A DNA stretch of 64,000 nucleotides from Arthrobacter sp. AK04 (GCF_021129155.1 NZ_JAJOMC010000007.1:1-64000), one strand, 5' to 3'. Shown: positions 26,995 to 36,381, counted from the stretch's first letter. Notes: generated from the letters alone by a model not told the origin. Program-made: numbers and translations.

Positions 26995-27116
26995 ATTCTT
27001 TTGTCACTAAACCCATCCGATGTGCGATAACGCCGCGAATAGCAGGCATAACCCCTTGGGTTGGCAGGAATATAAACCGGCTAATCCATGAACGCATATC
27101 GCATGAGGAGTCTATT

Positions 27117-27566
27117 GTGGCAACACACACCAGCACCGGGATGGCTACCCGCACCAACGTCCAAAAGGCATCACTGGCAGTAGGAGCCGTATTCCTGCTG
27201 GTCGGCATCCTGGGCTTCGTACCCGGGATCACGGCCAACTTCGACCAGCTGCACTTTGCCGGCCACCACTCCGAGGCCCTGCTGCTGGGCCTGTTCCAGG
27301 TCTCAGCCCTGCACAACATCGTCCACCTGCTGTTCGGCGTCGCCGGCATCGCCCTGGCAAAGACGGCCGGCGGCGCCCGCTCCTACCTTCTCTACGGCGG
27401 CGCCATCTACCTGGTGCTGTTCGTCTACGGCCTGGTGGTTCCCCAGGACTCGGCCGGCAACTTCGTACCGCTGAACAGCTTTGACAACATCCTGCACCTG
27501 GTGCTCGGCATTGGCATGGTTGCCCTGGCACTTGTCCTCACCAAGGGACACAAGGCCCGCGCCTAG
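27117..27566 (+). CDS. DUF4383 membrane protein
   Basis: Integral membrane protein of 149 residues with four hydrophobic segments (about 18-38, 56-80, 90-108 and 122-142). It matches the DUF4383 family, common and uncharacterised in actinobacteria, with its conserved FQVSALHNIVHLLFGVAG and FDNILHLVLGIGM repeats; each repeat has an N-x-x-H-L core. Start is GTG 27117 after GAGGAGTCTA. A strong hairpin at 27608 ends the unit. Function unknown. Confidence 0.88.
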   Translation: MATHTSTGMATRTNVQKASLAVGAVFLLVGILGFVPGITANFDQLHFAGHHSEALLLGLFQVSALHNIVHLLFGVAGIALAKTAGGARSYLLYGGAIYLVLFVYGLVVPQDSAGNFVPLNSFDNILHLVLGIGMVALALVLTKGHKARA

Positions 27567-27607
27567 AAGTGTTCCGCGGCGGCGCCCCCGCCGCACCAGA
27601 AACACGG

Positions 27608-27644
27608 TGGCCCCGGCCGCAGTTTCCCGCTGCGGCCGGGGCCA
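27608..27644. terminator. Perfect 15-bp terminator hairpin
   Basis: TGGCCCCGGCCGCAG (27608-27622) pairs exactly with CTGCGGCCGGGGCCA (27630-27644) around seven bases. It follows the DUF4383 gene by 42 bases, and also shows that the next gene must start beyond it. Confidence 0.85.
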
Positions 27645-27721
27645 TTCACGTGGGTGGCCGAGACGTCCGGCGGGACTTATGGCACTTCTGCACCGGGGGC
27701 ATTGCGTGGGAAGTTGCAGGG

Positions 27722-28141
27722 GTGAGCAGGACACCCCGGCGGAGCCCCCGGCTGCGGCAACGTGAGGCTGCCGGCAACGGGACAAAGCCCAACCATGCTG
27801 CCGTCGTCGCCATCAAGGCAGTCCATACCCTGGCGTGGCTGTCGATTGAGTCGTGCGTTGTCTATCTGCTCGTCAGCGGGCTGGCCGGGCGTACCGACAA
27901 ACGTGCGGGCATAGCCGCAGCAGTGGTCACCGCCGAGACCCTGGTGTTCGCCGGAAACGGGTTCCGCTGCCCCCTCACAGGGCTGGCCAAGCGGTACGGC
28001 GCCGAGTCCGGCTCGGTCACGGACATCTACCTGCCCAGGTGGTTCGCGCACAACCTGCCGGCGATCCACACTCCCCTGCTGGCACTGATGGCCTACCTCC
28101 ACGTGAAATACCTCCGCCGCGGGCGGGCAACCGGGTTGTAG
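27722..28141 (+). CDS. Hypothetical membrane protein
   Basis: About 139 residues with three hydrophobic segments: AAVVAIKAVHTLAWLSIESC near 25; a second covering residues 60-80; and LPAIHTPLLALMAYLHV near the end. CPLTGLAKRYGAESGSVTDI followed by YLPRWFAHN is a conserved pattern I associate with small uncharacterised actinobacterial membrane proteins. The frame is open upstream to 27569, but the terminator at 27608-27644 lies inside that part, so I place the start at GTG 27722, without a good ribosome binding site. The start is uncertain; the C-terminal 100 residues are secure. Confidence 0.65.
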   Translation: MSRTPRRSPRLRQREAAGNGTKPNHAAVVAIKAVHTLAWLSIESCVVYLLVSGLAGRTDKRAGIAAAVVTAETLVFAGNGFRCPLTGLAKRYGAESGSVTDIYLPRWFAHNLPAIHTPLLALMAYLHVKYLRRGRATGL

Positions 28142-28167
28142 CTTTCAGCCTGCAGCCTGCGGTGCAG

Positions 28168-29403
28168 TTACCGGACTGCGTTGTTCGCGTTGACGCGGCC
28201 GTTGGCCCAGTAGGTGCCGGTGCCGGGGATCCTGTCCGCGCTTGATTGGACCTTGTCACGGATGGCCTGGTTGTCCAATCCGGGGTTGACGCTCCAGGCG
28301 AGGGCGGCCGTGGCAGCCACAATCGGCGCGGACATTGAGGTGCCGCTGCCGATGTCATAGCCGGAGGAACGGTTGTTCTGGGTTCCCAGGACAAAGGAGC
28401 CGGTCGGGAAGGTGGAGTAGACGCTGACGCCGGGCGCGGCAATATCCACCCACGGCCCATAGGTTGAGAACGAGGCCTTGTTGTCATGATTATCAGTGGC
28501 CGCGACAGCAATGACGTTGGAGTATGCGCCTGGATACATCATGTTTTGGTTCCCCCCGTTGCCTGCTGCGGCAACAAGCACCACACCTTTGTTCCAGGCG
28601 TTGTTGACGGCCGTCTCCAGAGTGCGTGACGGCCGCACTGCCAGGCTCATATTGATCACCTTCGCGCCGTTGCTGACGGACCAGTTGATCCCGTTGGCGA
28701 GCCCAGAGCTGGACCCGCCCCCACTGTCGTTGAGGACCTTGCCGGCCAGGATGGAGCAGCCCGGGCACACCCCGGCGACGCCCATGCCGTTGTCCGCGAC
28801 GGCGGCGATGATGCCGGCAACATGCGTGCCATGGCCGTATTTGTCCTCGTTGGTCCGCGCATTGCTGAAGTTGGCCCGGAGGGCAACGTTCGGGTTGAGG
28901 TCCGGGTGGTCCATTGCCACTCCGGAGTCGAGCACGGCAACCCTTATGCCAAGGCCCTTGGTGACGCCCCACGCTTCAACGGCGTCCACGTCCGCGTCCG
29001 CTGTGCCCGCGCCGACAGTCAGCGTGCCGGCGGTGTTCGTGAAGGACTGGCCCGTGTTGTTCAGTGCGTACTGGCGGTCGAGGTACGGGTCGGCGGCAGC
29101 GGGAGTGACGACCTGGTCCGGCTCGGCGTACTCGACGGCCGGGTTGCGGCCCAGGGCTTCAACGAGCTGGAGTTCTTTCCCGGCCGGAACCTTGATCAGG
29201 CGGGCGCCGGTGCCGCCGATCTCAGGTCCGTCGCTAAGTCCGTATCCCCGCAGCACCGCGGCCGCCGCACCGCGGTCCCGGAACTTGACCATGATCTGTC
29301 CGGGAATGTGGAACGGTCCGGCAGCGGCGCCCGGGGCTGCCAGGGTGATGCCGCCCAGCACCATCGCCGCCGCTGCAATACTGGCCGTAAGAAGTCTTTT
29401 CAT
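28168..29403 (-). CDS. Secreted subtilisin-like serine protease (S8)
   Basis: Exported endopeptidase of 411 residues. Signal peptide at about 1-28 (LGGITLAAPGAAA). An inhibitor/propeptide-like region follows (PGQIMVKFRD to YAEPDQVV, about 34-100), then the S8 catalytic domain. The triad is Asp159 (VLDSG), His191 (HGTHVAG) and Ser356 (GTSMSAP), with the oxyanion Asn in AAGNGG near 282. The pattern resembles thermitase-type subtilases. I start at ATG 29403, where the signal peptide begins, rather than at the longer frame to 29502. Divergent from phoD. Confidence 0.93.
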   Translation of the reverse strand: MKRLLTASIAAAAMVLGGITLAAPGAAAGPFHIPGQIMVKFRDRGAAAAVLRGYGLSDGPEIGGTGARLIKVPAGKELQLVEALGRNPAVEYAEPDQVVTPAAADPYLDRQYALNNTGQSFTNTAGTLTVGAGTADADVDAVEAWGVTKGLGIRVAVLDSGVAMDHPDLNPNVALRANFSNARTNEDKYGHGTHVAGIIAAVADNGMGVAGVCPGCSILAGKVLNDSGGGSSSGLANGINWSVSNGAKVINMSLAVRPSRTLETAVNNAWNKGVVLVAAAGNGGNQNMMYPGAYSNVIAVAATDNHDNKASFSTYGPWVDIAAPGVSVYSTFPTGSFVLGTQNNRSSGYDIGSGTSMSAPIVAATAALAWSVNPGLDNQAIRDKVQSSADRIPGTGTYWANGRVNANNAVR

Positions 29404-29577
29404 CCCGTCATTTTGCTCCCCGCAGCCCTGGGTGGATAGGGGCTTAGTGGACTTGTTGTGCCCCCTAAAGCCAAGACCACGGGAATCTGACCAAAAAGAC
29501 ATCTCTTGTCACGCAGTTAACTCTTCATTTACATTCCCCTCAAGACCTGTCCAACCGGGCTCCCTAGGTTCGGACGC

Positions 29578-31167
29578 ATGGATAACATCTCCCGCAGATC
29601 CCTTATTTCCGCCGGCCTGGGTGCCGGGCTCGTCGCTGCCCTGCCGGGTGCCGCCGTCGCCGTATCAACAGCGGACGACGCCGGCCTCCGCACCGATCCG
29701 TTCATGCTCGGCATAGCGTCGGGCGAGCCGTGGCCGGACGGCTTCGTGATCTGGACGCGCCTGGCGCTGGACCCCCTGGCCGAGGACGGCCTCGGCGGCA
29801 TGCCCGCACGCCCGGTCCCCGTGGCCTGGGAAGTGGCTGAGGACGCAAACATGCGCACGGTAGTAGCCCGCGGCGTCGAACACGCCCGGATTGAAACCGC
29901 CCACTCCGTCCACGTGGAGCTCCAGGGCCTGAAGCCCGGCCGCGAATACTTCTACCGCTTCCGCAGCGGCCGCCACCTCAGCGCCGTGGGCCGCACCCTC
30001 ACCAGCCCCGCGCCGCACGAGACGCCGGCCGCGCTGGCCATGGCGTTCGCCAGCTGCTCGCAGTACGAGCACGGCTACTTCACCGCCTACACGCGCCTGG
30101 CCGAGGACCAGCCGGACCTGGTGCTGCACCTGGGTGACTACCTGTACGAGTACAAGAAGGACAGCTACGTGATCGGCGGCGGCAACCCGCGCGACCACCA
30201 GGGCCCGGAGACCACCACGCTGCAGGGCTACCGGCAGCGGCACGCGCAGTACAAGTCCGACACCGACCTGCAGGCAGCGCACGCAGTGGCGCCCTGGCTG
30301 GTGGTGTGGGATGACCACGAGGTGGACAACAACTGGGCGGACGAGATCCCGGAGAACCGCGACGCGGGCCAGCTCAACGACACCACCGAGCGGTTCCGCC
30401 AGCGCCGCGCCGCCGCGTTCCAGGCGTACTACGAGAACATGCCGCTGCGGAGGTCCTCCGTGCCGGCCGGGTTCGACATGAAGATCTACCGCACCATCCA
30501 GTGGGGCCAGCTGGCCAACTTCCACATGATGGACACCCGGCAGTACCGCGACGACCAGCTGGCCGGCGACGGGTGGAAGAAGAACGTGGCCGAACGGCTC
30601 GCGGAGAACCGGACCATCACCGGCGCGGAGCAGGAGAAGTGGCTGCTGGACGGGTTCCGGAACTCCACGCAGCGGTGGGACATCCTGGGCCAGCAGGTGT
30701 TCTTCGCCGAGCGGGACCGGGCGCAGGCCCTGGAGATCGACGACGTCTCCATGGACGGCTGGGACGGGTACGCCGCCTCCCGCCGCCGCATCACCCAGGG
30801 CTGGCTGGACGCGAAGGTGCGCAACGCCGTCGTGCTCACCGGCGACGTGCACCGCAACTGGGCCAACGACCTCAAGGTGGACTACAAGGATCCGGCCTCG
30901 CCCGTGGTGGGTTCGGAGCTGGTGTGCACGTCCATCACCTCCACCGGCAACGGCACCGGTTCCACCACTGACCCGGTGATGGCGTGGAACCCGCACCTGA
31001 AGTTCTTCAACGACAACCGCGGCTACGTGAACACCAAGATCACGCGGGACGCCATGACGGCGGACTTCCGGACGCTGGACTACGTGACGACGCCGGGCGC
31101 ACCGGTTTCGACGAAGGCTTCGTTCGTAATCCAGGACGGCGTGCCGAGCCTGCAGGCGCGCGGGTAA
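29578..31167 (+). CDS. phoD: PhoD-family alkaline phosphatase/phosphodiesterase
   Basis: Secreted metallo-phosphoesterase of 529 residues that frees phosphate from organic phosphates. It has a Tat signal (SRRSLISAGLGAGLVAALPG) and then the N-terminal PhoD domain (FMLGIASGEPWPDGFVIWTR). Metal-binding stretches follow: FASCSQYEHG near 155, LHLGDYLYEY near 182, WDDHEVDNNW near 245 and LTGDVHRNW near 422. The upstream 174 bases are AT-rich, and phosphate control is usual for this family, although no convincing Pho box was established. A hairpin with the ACGACGGCGG head follows the stop. Confidence 0.94.
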   Translation: MDNISRRSLISAGLGAGLVAALPGAAVAVSTADDAGLRTDPFMLGIASGEPWPDGFVIWTRLALDPLAEDGLGGMPARPVPVAWEVAEDANMRTVVARGVEHARIETAHSVHVELQGLKPGREYFYRFRSGRHLSAVGRTLTSPAPHETPAALAMAFASCSQYEHGYFTAYTRLAEDQPDLVLHLGDYLYEYKKDSYVIGGGNPRDHQGPETTTLQGYRQRHAQYKSDTDLQAAHAVAPWLVVWDDHEVDNNWADEIPENRDAGQLNDTTERFRQRRAAAFQAYYENMPLRRSSVPAGFDMKIYRTIQWGQLANFHMMDTRQYRDDQLAGDGWKKNVAERLAENRTITGAEQEKWLLDGFRNSTQRWDILGQQVFFAERDRAQALEIDDVSMDGWDGYAASRRRITQGWLDAKVRNAVVLTGDVHRNWANDLKVDYKDPASPVVGSELVCTSITSTGNGTGSTTDPVMAWNPHLKFFNDNRGYVNTKITRDAMTADFRTLDYVTTPGAPVSTKASFVIQDGVPSLQARG

Positions 31168-31175
31168 CTGCTCCC

Positions 31176-31222
31176 AAAGTACGACGGCGGGGCGGCCGGC
31201 ATTTCTGCTGGGCGCCCCGCCG
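31176..31222 (+). terminator. Terminator after phoD, ACGACGGCGG-headed
   Basis: CGGCGGGGCG (31185-31194) pairs with CGCCCCGCCG (31213-31222). The preceding AAAGTACGACGGCGG is nearly identical to the sequence at 36339-36352 after another gene. Confidence 0.7.
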
Positions 31223-31300
31223 CCTGTGTGCAATGAGCGTGAAGGCTTCTGCGCCGGCTGCCCGGCGAGCGTCGCCACCTCCCTGCGCCCTCTGCGGGCA

Positions 31301-31993
31301 TTATTTGAGGCTCAGTACCTCGTCGATGGGGCGGCCGTTGACGAACACCTGGGCGCTCGTGGCCCCGGCTGCGGCCATGGCCGTGTACTCCAGCTGCGCC
31401 TTCGCCCGTGGGATGTCGCATACGCCGCCCAGCATGAACTGCCCGGTGAGGTAGATGGTGATGGTGCTGCCGGCCAGCTCCCCGCCGGCGTAGGTGAGGC
31501 TGGACTGGTACAGGACGTTCACCAGCCCCGAGAGGCCGACGTCGCGGCTCTTGTTCGCGAGCAGCGTCTCGATGCTGGGACCCACCTGGTCAGTGAAGCG
31601 GACCGGCGCCGTGGTGGTGGCCACGAGGCTGTCGCCGCAGCCGATCAAGGGACCTGAGACGCCGTTGTCGTCGATGGCCACGTAGTAGATGGTCAGCGGG
31701 GCAACCTGCTCCGGAAGCCCAGTTGGGGCAGGTTCCTCGGTAGGCGGCGGGCTGGCAGGGGCGGACGACGGCGGGGCGGCGGCTGTGGAGGGCGGGGCCA
31801 CCGGCAGGCTGGTCACCGCGGTGGGGCCCGCCGTCGTGCTTGGTGCGGCCGCGCTGGTGGTGGGTGCCGCCGTCGCTGTTGGGGCGGTGGGGGTACTCGT
31901 GGGCGCCGGGGCCGGCGGGCCGAAGCAGCCTGTGAGGATGACCAGGCCGCTGAAGGTGAGAACGCTGAATGCCGAAAGCCTGGGCCTGGTCAT
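31301..31993 (-). CDS. GerMN-domain lipoprotein
   Basis: Membrane-anchored exported protein of 230 residues. The signal peptide ends in the lipobox LTGC near residue 21, followed by a Pro/Thr/Ala-rich linker (about 23-90) that would span the cell wall. The C-terminal domain (APLTIYYVAIDDNGVSG to AQVFVNGRPI) has the GerMN fold pattern known from spore germination proteins and the LpqB family. It is probably a cell-wall or envelope protein here, since the organism type does not sporulate. ATG 31993 follows AAGGAG by four bases; the frame upstream is spurious. Confidence 0.82.
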   Translation of the reverse strand: MTRPRLSAFSVLTFSGLVILTGCFGPPAPAPTSTPTAPTATAAPTTSAAAPSTTAGPTAVTSLPVAPPSTAAAPPSSAPASPPPTEEPAPTGLPEQVAPLTIYYVAIDDNGVSGPLIGCGDSLVATTTAPVRFTDQVGPSIETLLANKSRDVGLSGLVNVLYQSSLTYAGGELAGSTITIYLTGQFMLGGVCDIPRAKAQLEYTAMAAAGATSAQVFVNGRPIDEVLSLK

Positions 31994-32141
31994 GATGCTC
32001 CTTGGGGTGCTGACGTTACCGAACTGCGAAACTTTTGGGTCCGCTGCTGCTGCGGGCCCAAGAGTTGGCGCGGGTTCCGTGTACCCGCGCAGCCAAAAGT
32101 TACGCAAACGCGTACAGAGCCTCGCGTGGCAGGACAGCTGG

Positions 32142-32924
32142 TCACCAGACCGAGTCTCCCCGCAGGACGACGTCGCTGCCGCCGTCGACATAGATGACCT
32201 GCCCGCACAGGTGCGTGTTCTCCTCGCTGTTGAGCCACGCCAAAAGGCGGGCGACGACGATAGGCTCGGCGATGCCGTTCAGCGGCATAGGGACCAGTCC
32301 GAGCAGCGCCTCCCGCCGGGCCGGGGTGGCAATCAGCTCGGCTGTCATAGGAGTGGCGATGATGCCGGGCGCTACTGCGTTCAGCGGGATCCCGGCCCCG
32401 GCCCACGCTGACGAGGCGGCCTGGCGCCGGACCCATCTTGAGAGCGCCAGCTTGGTCGAAGCGTAGATCAGCCGGCCGGTGGTCGTGGGCTCCTGGGCGA
32501 GGACCTCGGCGCGGGCCATGGCGGCCGTCTCATCTTCCGCAGCAAGCAGGGCGACGAGCTCATCGTCGCTTGCCATGAGGGCTGCCATCGAAGAAACGAG
32601 GACGGCCCGTGGAGCAGTCGATCCCGCCAGAAGGGGCCGGAGGCCTTCAATCGTGGCGATGGTGCCGAAATAGTTCACGGCCACGGTGGCGGGCGCCGGG
32701 ACGGCCAGGCCGGCAACGGCGTAGACGGCATCGATGGATCCGCCGCTGATCCTGCCCGCCTCCTGGACCAGGGCTGCGCGCCCTGCAGCGGTGGAAAGGT
32801 CCACCACCACCTCGGCGTCGTGGATGTCCGCCCCAATGACGCGTTCGCCCCGCTGCTCAAGCAGGTCCTTGGTTGCCTTCCCGATGCCCGAGGCAGCGCC
32901 GGTGAGGACAGATGTGCGGGGCAT
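32142..32924 (-). CDS. Short-chain dehydrogenase/reductase
   Basis: NAD(P)-dependent oxidoreductase of 260 residues, Rossmann fold. Cofactor motif TGAASGIG at 8-15, then ADIHDAEVVVDLS for adenine binding, VSSMAAL near 110 (catalytic Ser) and YASTK near 158 (catalytic Tyr-Lys). A C-terminal YVDGG is typical of classical SDRs. The NAG motif is replaced by AVAGLAVP. Overall it resembles 3-alpha-hydroxysteroid dehydrogenase-type SDRs, but the substrate is unknown. Alone on this strand, between the GerMN lipoprotein and the second GntP gene. Confidence 0.88.
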   Translation of the reverse strand: MPRTSVLTGAASGIGKATKDLLEQRGERVIGADIHDAEVVVDLSTAAGRAALVQEAGRISGGSIDAVYAVAGLAVPAPATVAVNYFGTIATIEGLRPLLAGSTAPRAVLVSSMAALMASDDELVALLAAEDETAAMARAEVLAQEPTTTGRLIYASTKLALSRWVRRQAASSAWAGAGIPLNAVAPGIIATPMTAELIATPARREALLGLVPMPLNGIAEPIVVARLLAWLNSEENTHLCGQVIYVDGGSDVVLRGDSVW

Positions 32925-33080
32925 GGTGCCTTCTTTCCCTGGCTATCCAGCGTGTGGCTCCACTTTGCCCGCCTGCCCGCCGTGCGGCCAGAGTCCAAGG
33001 GCCCATGGTGGCGCGGCGGTGTCCGCGCGGCCAGAGGGGCGGCGGCAGGGTGGGCGGCGAGATTCGCGGCCCAACACGGA

Positions 33081-33117
33081 AGGGCCTGGGCCCGGTTTGA
33101 AACCGGACCCAGGCCCT
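33081..33117 (-). terminator. 18-bp terminator hairpin of the second GntP gene
   Basis: AGGGCCTGGG... (33081-33098) and ...CCCAGGCCCT (33100-33117) pair over 18 positions with a single mismatch. It lies 40 bases beyond the permease stop. Confidence 0.8.
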
Positions 33118-33156
33118 CACGGCGCTTGGTCAGCGTGTCCTACAGCGGAGAGCGGC

Positions 33157-34647
33157 TCAGCCCAGGATGAGGTTCAGGATGAACAGCAGCGGGATGGAGC
33201 CGGCCCAAACGGCGGTGGTGATGCCGGACCAGCCGCGGAGCGCCGCGGTGCCTTCGAGCCCGGTGAACCGGGTGACCACCCAGAAGTAGGAGTCGTTGAA
33301 GTAGCTCAGGATCATGGATCCGGCGGTGCAGGCCATGGCCGCCACCAGAGGATCGATGCCGAGCGTGCCCACCAGCGGGGCCGTGACGGAGGCGGCGGTG
33401 ATCATTGCCACCGTGCCCGAGCCCTGGGCCAGCCGGACCAGGGTGGCCACCAGGAACGGCACCAGGAAGGCGGGCAGGGCCGTGGCGGCGATGGCCTCGG
33501 CCAGTGCGTCACCCACGCCCGAGCTGCGGAGCACCTGTCCCAGGGCGCCGCCGGCACCGGTGATCAGCAGGATGAGGCCGGCGGAGGCGGCAGCCTCGGC
33601 AAACCAGCCCTGGATGCGGCTGCGCGGGGTCCACCGCGGCAGCAGGACGCAGACGGCCAGCAGGACGCCGATGATCAGCGCGATCACCGGGTTGCCGATG
33701 AAGGCGAAGGGAACAACCCAGGCGGACGGCTCGTACTTGCCGCCCACAACGCCCTGGGCGTTCTGGTCCATGGCGCCGGTGACCGTGTTCAGGACGATCA
33801 GCAGCAGCGGGACCAGCAGGGGCAGGGAGGCCAGGAATGCACCGACGCGGTGCGGCTTGGCGCCCTCCGGCGGGGTGCCCAGGTCCAGTTCGGGATCGTC
33901 CGGCAAATCTTCGTCCTGCGCAGGGGTGTCGTCGGCGGTGATGGTTCCCGTGCTGCCGTGGTGGGATCCCTCGGAAGCACCCACAAGTGCGGCGCGGCCG
34001 TAGACGGCCTCGCGGACTTCCTCGGTAACGGCGCTTTCGAGCTTGGGTCCCATCCACTTGGCGTAAGTCACGGCAATCGGAAGGAGCAGGACGGTGAACA
34101 CCAGGCCTGTGAGGATGACGGCGCCCAGGTCCGCGCCCAGCAGGCCGGTGACGGCAAGGGGGCCGGGGGTCGGCGGGACCAGGTGGTGCGTCAGGGTCAT
34201 GCCGACGCCCAGTGCCAGGGCCAGGGTTACGTAGCCGGCGCGCTTGACCCGTGCGATGGAGCGGGCCAGCGGGTTCATGATGACGTAGCCGGAGTCGCAG
34301 AAGACCGGGATGGACACCAGGGCGCCCACGGTGCCCATGGCCCAGGGCTCCCGGCCCTTGCCGAAGAGCCGCAGGAAGGCCAGGGCCAGCGCGTTGGCGG
34401 CGCCCGAGACTTCAAGGATCTTGCCGATGGCCACGCCGAGCCCGATCACGATGCCGATCGAGGCGAGGGTGTTGCCGAAGCCTGTGGTGATGGCTTTGAC
34501 GATGTCGAGGGGGCTTTGGCCGGCCACCAGGCCGGTCACAAGGGCGGCGATGAGCAGCGCGACGAACGCGTCGAGCCGGGTGCGCAGTACGAGCACGACG
34601 ATGGTCGCGATGCCCAGTACCAGCGCAAGTAGCAGTTGTATATCCAC
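33157..34647 (-). CDS. GntP-family permease, second copy
   Basis: Sugar-acid/H+ symporter of 496 residues with about twelve membrane segments. It has the family loop HHLVPPTPGPLAVTG near 150 and ILSYFNDSYFW near 450. A hydrophilic central loop of about 60 residues, rich in Asp and Glu (AQDEDLPDDPELDL), is longer than in the copy at 155. I choose GTG 34647 as start: AAGGAG lies nine bases upstream, and upstream codons carry no family similarity. Divergent from the FadR-type regulator at 34793, whose operon includes an SDR, so the substrate is probably a sugar acid that an SDR then oxidises or reduces. Confidence 0.88.
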   Translation of the reverse strand: MDIQLLLALVLGIATIVVLVLRTRLDAFVALLIAALVTGLVAGQSPLDIVKAITTGFGNTLASIGIVIGLGVAIGKILEVSGAANALALAFLRLFGKGREPWAMGTVGALVSIPVFCDSGYVIMNPLARSIARVKRAGYVTLALALGVGMTLTHHLVPPTPGPLAVTGLLGADLGAVILTGLVFTVLLLPIAVTYAKWMGPKLESAVTEEVREAVYGRAALVGASEGSHHGSTGTITADDTPAQDEDLPDDPELDLGTPPEGAKPHRVGAFLASLPLLVPLLLIVLNTVTGAMDQNAQGVVGGKYEPSAWVVPFAFIGNPVIALIIGVLLAVCVLLPRWTPRSRIQGWFAEAAASAGLILLITGAGGALGQVLRSSGVGDALAEAIAATALPAFLVPFLVATLVRLAQGSGTVAMITAASVTAPLVGTLGIDPLVAAMACTAGSMILSYFNDSYFWVVTRFTGLEGTAALRGWSGITTAVWAGSIPLLFILNLILG

Positions 34648-34792
34648 GTTGATGTACTCCTTGGGGACAAGAGCCCGGGCGCGCTGCCCGGCTCTCCTCG
34701 AAGGACGCCAGTGCCTTTTGGAATTGACTCCGTCGAGTGACGGGTGCCACACTATCCGGACATAAGACATCTGACAAGCCAACGGAGGAGGG

Positions 34793-35527
34793 ATGCCGGT
34801 GAGCCGCATAACGCTGGCGGACTCTGTGTTCGCCGAGCTCCTGGAACGCATCCTCTCCGGCGAGCTCCCGCCCCAGTCGTCGCTGCCGGCGGAGGCGGAA
34901 CTCGCTAAGTCGGCGGATGTCAGCAGGCTGACGGTCCGTGAGGCACTGAAGACCCTGCAGGCCCAGAACATCGTGACGGTCCGGCGCGGGCTGGGGACCT
35001 ATGTGAATCCGCCCGAGGAATGGACGGGTCTGGAGGCCATCCTCCGCGCAGCAGCCCGCGGCACCGGGATTGACGAGGCAGCGCTGAAGCTCCTCGAAGT
35101 CCGGCGCATCATGGAAACGGGGGCCGCCGAGCTGGCCGCCCGGCACGCCACACCGGAGCACTTCGCCGCCATGGAGAAGGCGATTTCAGACTTGGAAGCG
35201 GCCCACGAGGCCGGGGACCTGGACGCCGTGACCTTGGCGGACCTTGCCTTCCACAACGTGGTGTTCAAGGCGTCGGCGAACCCGTTCCTCCCGGCGCTGC
35301 TGGGCCAGCTGGGCCACCTGCTGTACACCACCCGCCGGGAAACCTCGGCGTTCCCGGAAGTCCAGCGCCATGCCCTGGAGCACCACCGGCTGGTCCTGGC
35401 GGCGATTGCCACGGGAGAACCGGAAACGGCCCGCAAGGCCATGGACGAGCACATCAACCAGACCTACGACGACTACGCACGCTTCATCAAAGCCCAGGAA
35501 TCCAACACAGGAGTTGAACCAGAATGA
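34793..35527 (+). CDS. FadR-type GntR-family regulator
   Basis: Repressor of 244 residues. The winged helix spans about 8-75 (LLERILSGELPPQSSLPAEA, then SRLTVREALKTLQAQ and GLGTYVNPP). The FCD ligand domain spans about 95-225, with Asp/His metal-site candidates in DLAFHNVVF near 160 and HRLVL near 205. ATG 34793 follows GGAGGAGGG. Its stop overlaps the downstream SDR start in ATGA. A possible -35 TTGACT at 34724-34729 lies upstream, with only a poor -10. It likely controls both the SDR and the divergent permease. Confidence 0.87.
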   Translation: MPVSRITLADSVFAELLERILSGELPPQSSLPAEAELAKSADVSRLTVREALKTLQAQNIVTVRRGLGTYVNPPEEWTGLEAILRAAARGTGIDEAALKLLEVRRIMETGAAELAARHATPEHFAAMEKAISDLEAAHEAGDLDAVTLADLAFHNVVFKASANPFLPALLGQLGHLLYTTRRETSAFPEVQRHALEHHRLVLAAIATGEPETARKAMDEHINQTYDDYARFIKAQESNTGVEPE

Positions 35528-36300
35528 CCGAAACCACCGTTTTTCCCGCTGCACGCACGGCCGTCCTGACCGGCGCTGCCTCGGAGCGCGGCATTGGCCG
35601 CGCGACGGCTGACAGGCTGGCCCGCGAGGGCTGGAACATCGCCATCCTGGACATCGACGGCGAGGCTGCCGCCCTGGCCGCCAAGGAGATCGGAGACAAG
35701 CACGGCGTGCAGGCGCTGGGCCTCCAGACGGATGTCTCGGACGAAGCGTCCATCGATGCCGCCATCAGCCGCGTGGAGGCGGAACTGCCTCCCATCGTGG
35801 CGCTGGCCAACATCGCCGGCATCAGCTCGCCGCGGCCCTTCATGGAGGAAACCAAGGAAGGCTGGGAGCGGGTCTTCGCGATCAACATGACCGGGACCTT
35901 CCTGGTGACCCAGCGCGTCCTTGGCGGGATGATTGACCGGAAGCTTGGCCGGGTGGTGAGCATTTCATCCATCTCCGCCCAGCGCGGCGGCGGCACCTAC
36001 TCCAAGGTGGCGTACAGCTCCGCCAAGGCCGGCATCATCGGCTTCACCCGCGCCCTGGCCCGCGAGATGGGCGAGCACGGCATCACCGTCAACTGCATCG
36101 CCCCGGGGCCCGTGGACACGGACATCATGGGCGGCACCCTGACCGATGAGCGAAAGAAGGAGATGTCCAAGGACATCCTGGTGGGCCGCGTGGGAACAGT
36201 GACTGACATGGCGGCTTTGATGGCCTTCCTCATGGGCGAGGACGCCGGCTTCATCACCGCGGCCACCTACGACATCAACGGCGGACTGCAGGTTTCCTAA
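35524..36300 (+). CDS. SDR-family oxidoreductase in sugar-acid locus
   Basis: NAD(P)-dependent dehydrogenase of 258 residues. Cofactor loop TGAASERGIGRA near 16, slightly expanded; NIAGIS near 97 (NAG-like); SISSISAQRGGG near 142; and the active-site Tyr-Lys in YSSAKAG near 160. The PGPVDTDI region and YDINGG end are classical. Cotranscribed with the FadR regulator (ATGA overlap) and divergent from the GntP permease, which suggests oxidation of an imported hydroxy acid such as a sugar acid. The exact substrate is unknown. Confidence 0.88.
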   Translation: MTETTVFPAARTAVLTGAASERGIGRATADRLAREGWNIAILDIDGEAAALAAKEIGDKHGVQALGLQTDVSDEASIDAAISRVEAELPPIVALANIAGISSPRPFMEETKEGWERVFAINMTGTFLVTQRVLGGMIDRKLGRVVSISSISAQRGGGTYSKVAYSSAKAGIIGFTRALAREMGEHGITVNCIAPGPVDTDIMGGTLTDERKKEMSKDILVGRVGTVTDMAALMAFLMGEDAGFITAATYDINGGLQVS

Positions 36301-36338
36301 GCGGTTTCAGGCGGGTAGCTACGTAAACCTCTCCTAAG

Positions 36339-36381
36339 AAGTACGACGGCGGCGCGGTTGGCATTCCTGCCGGCCGCGCCG
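36339..36381 (+). terminator. Terminator after SDR, ACGACGGCGG-headed
   Basis: CGGCGCGG (36350-36357) pairs with CCGCGCCG (36374-36381). Head and loop (GGCATTcCTGC) match the element after phoD at 31176. Confidence 0.65.

Noticed and set aside
29516-29536. Pho box upstream of phoD
   Set aside because: GTTAACTCTTC and ATTTACATTC form only a weak 11-base direct repeat; similarity to actinobacterial PhoP sites is too low to claim.
29665-31278. 537-residue minus-strand frame
   Set aside because: It is fully antisense to phoD, has no family similarity, and arises from the high GC content of the real gene.
32734-34632. 632-residue plus-strand frame
   Set aside because: It is antisense to the second GntP permease; composition is Gly/Gln/His-rich shadow sequence.
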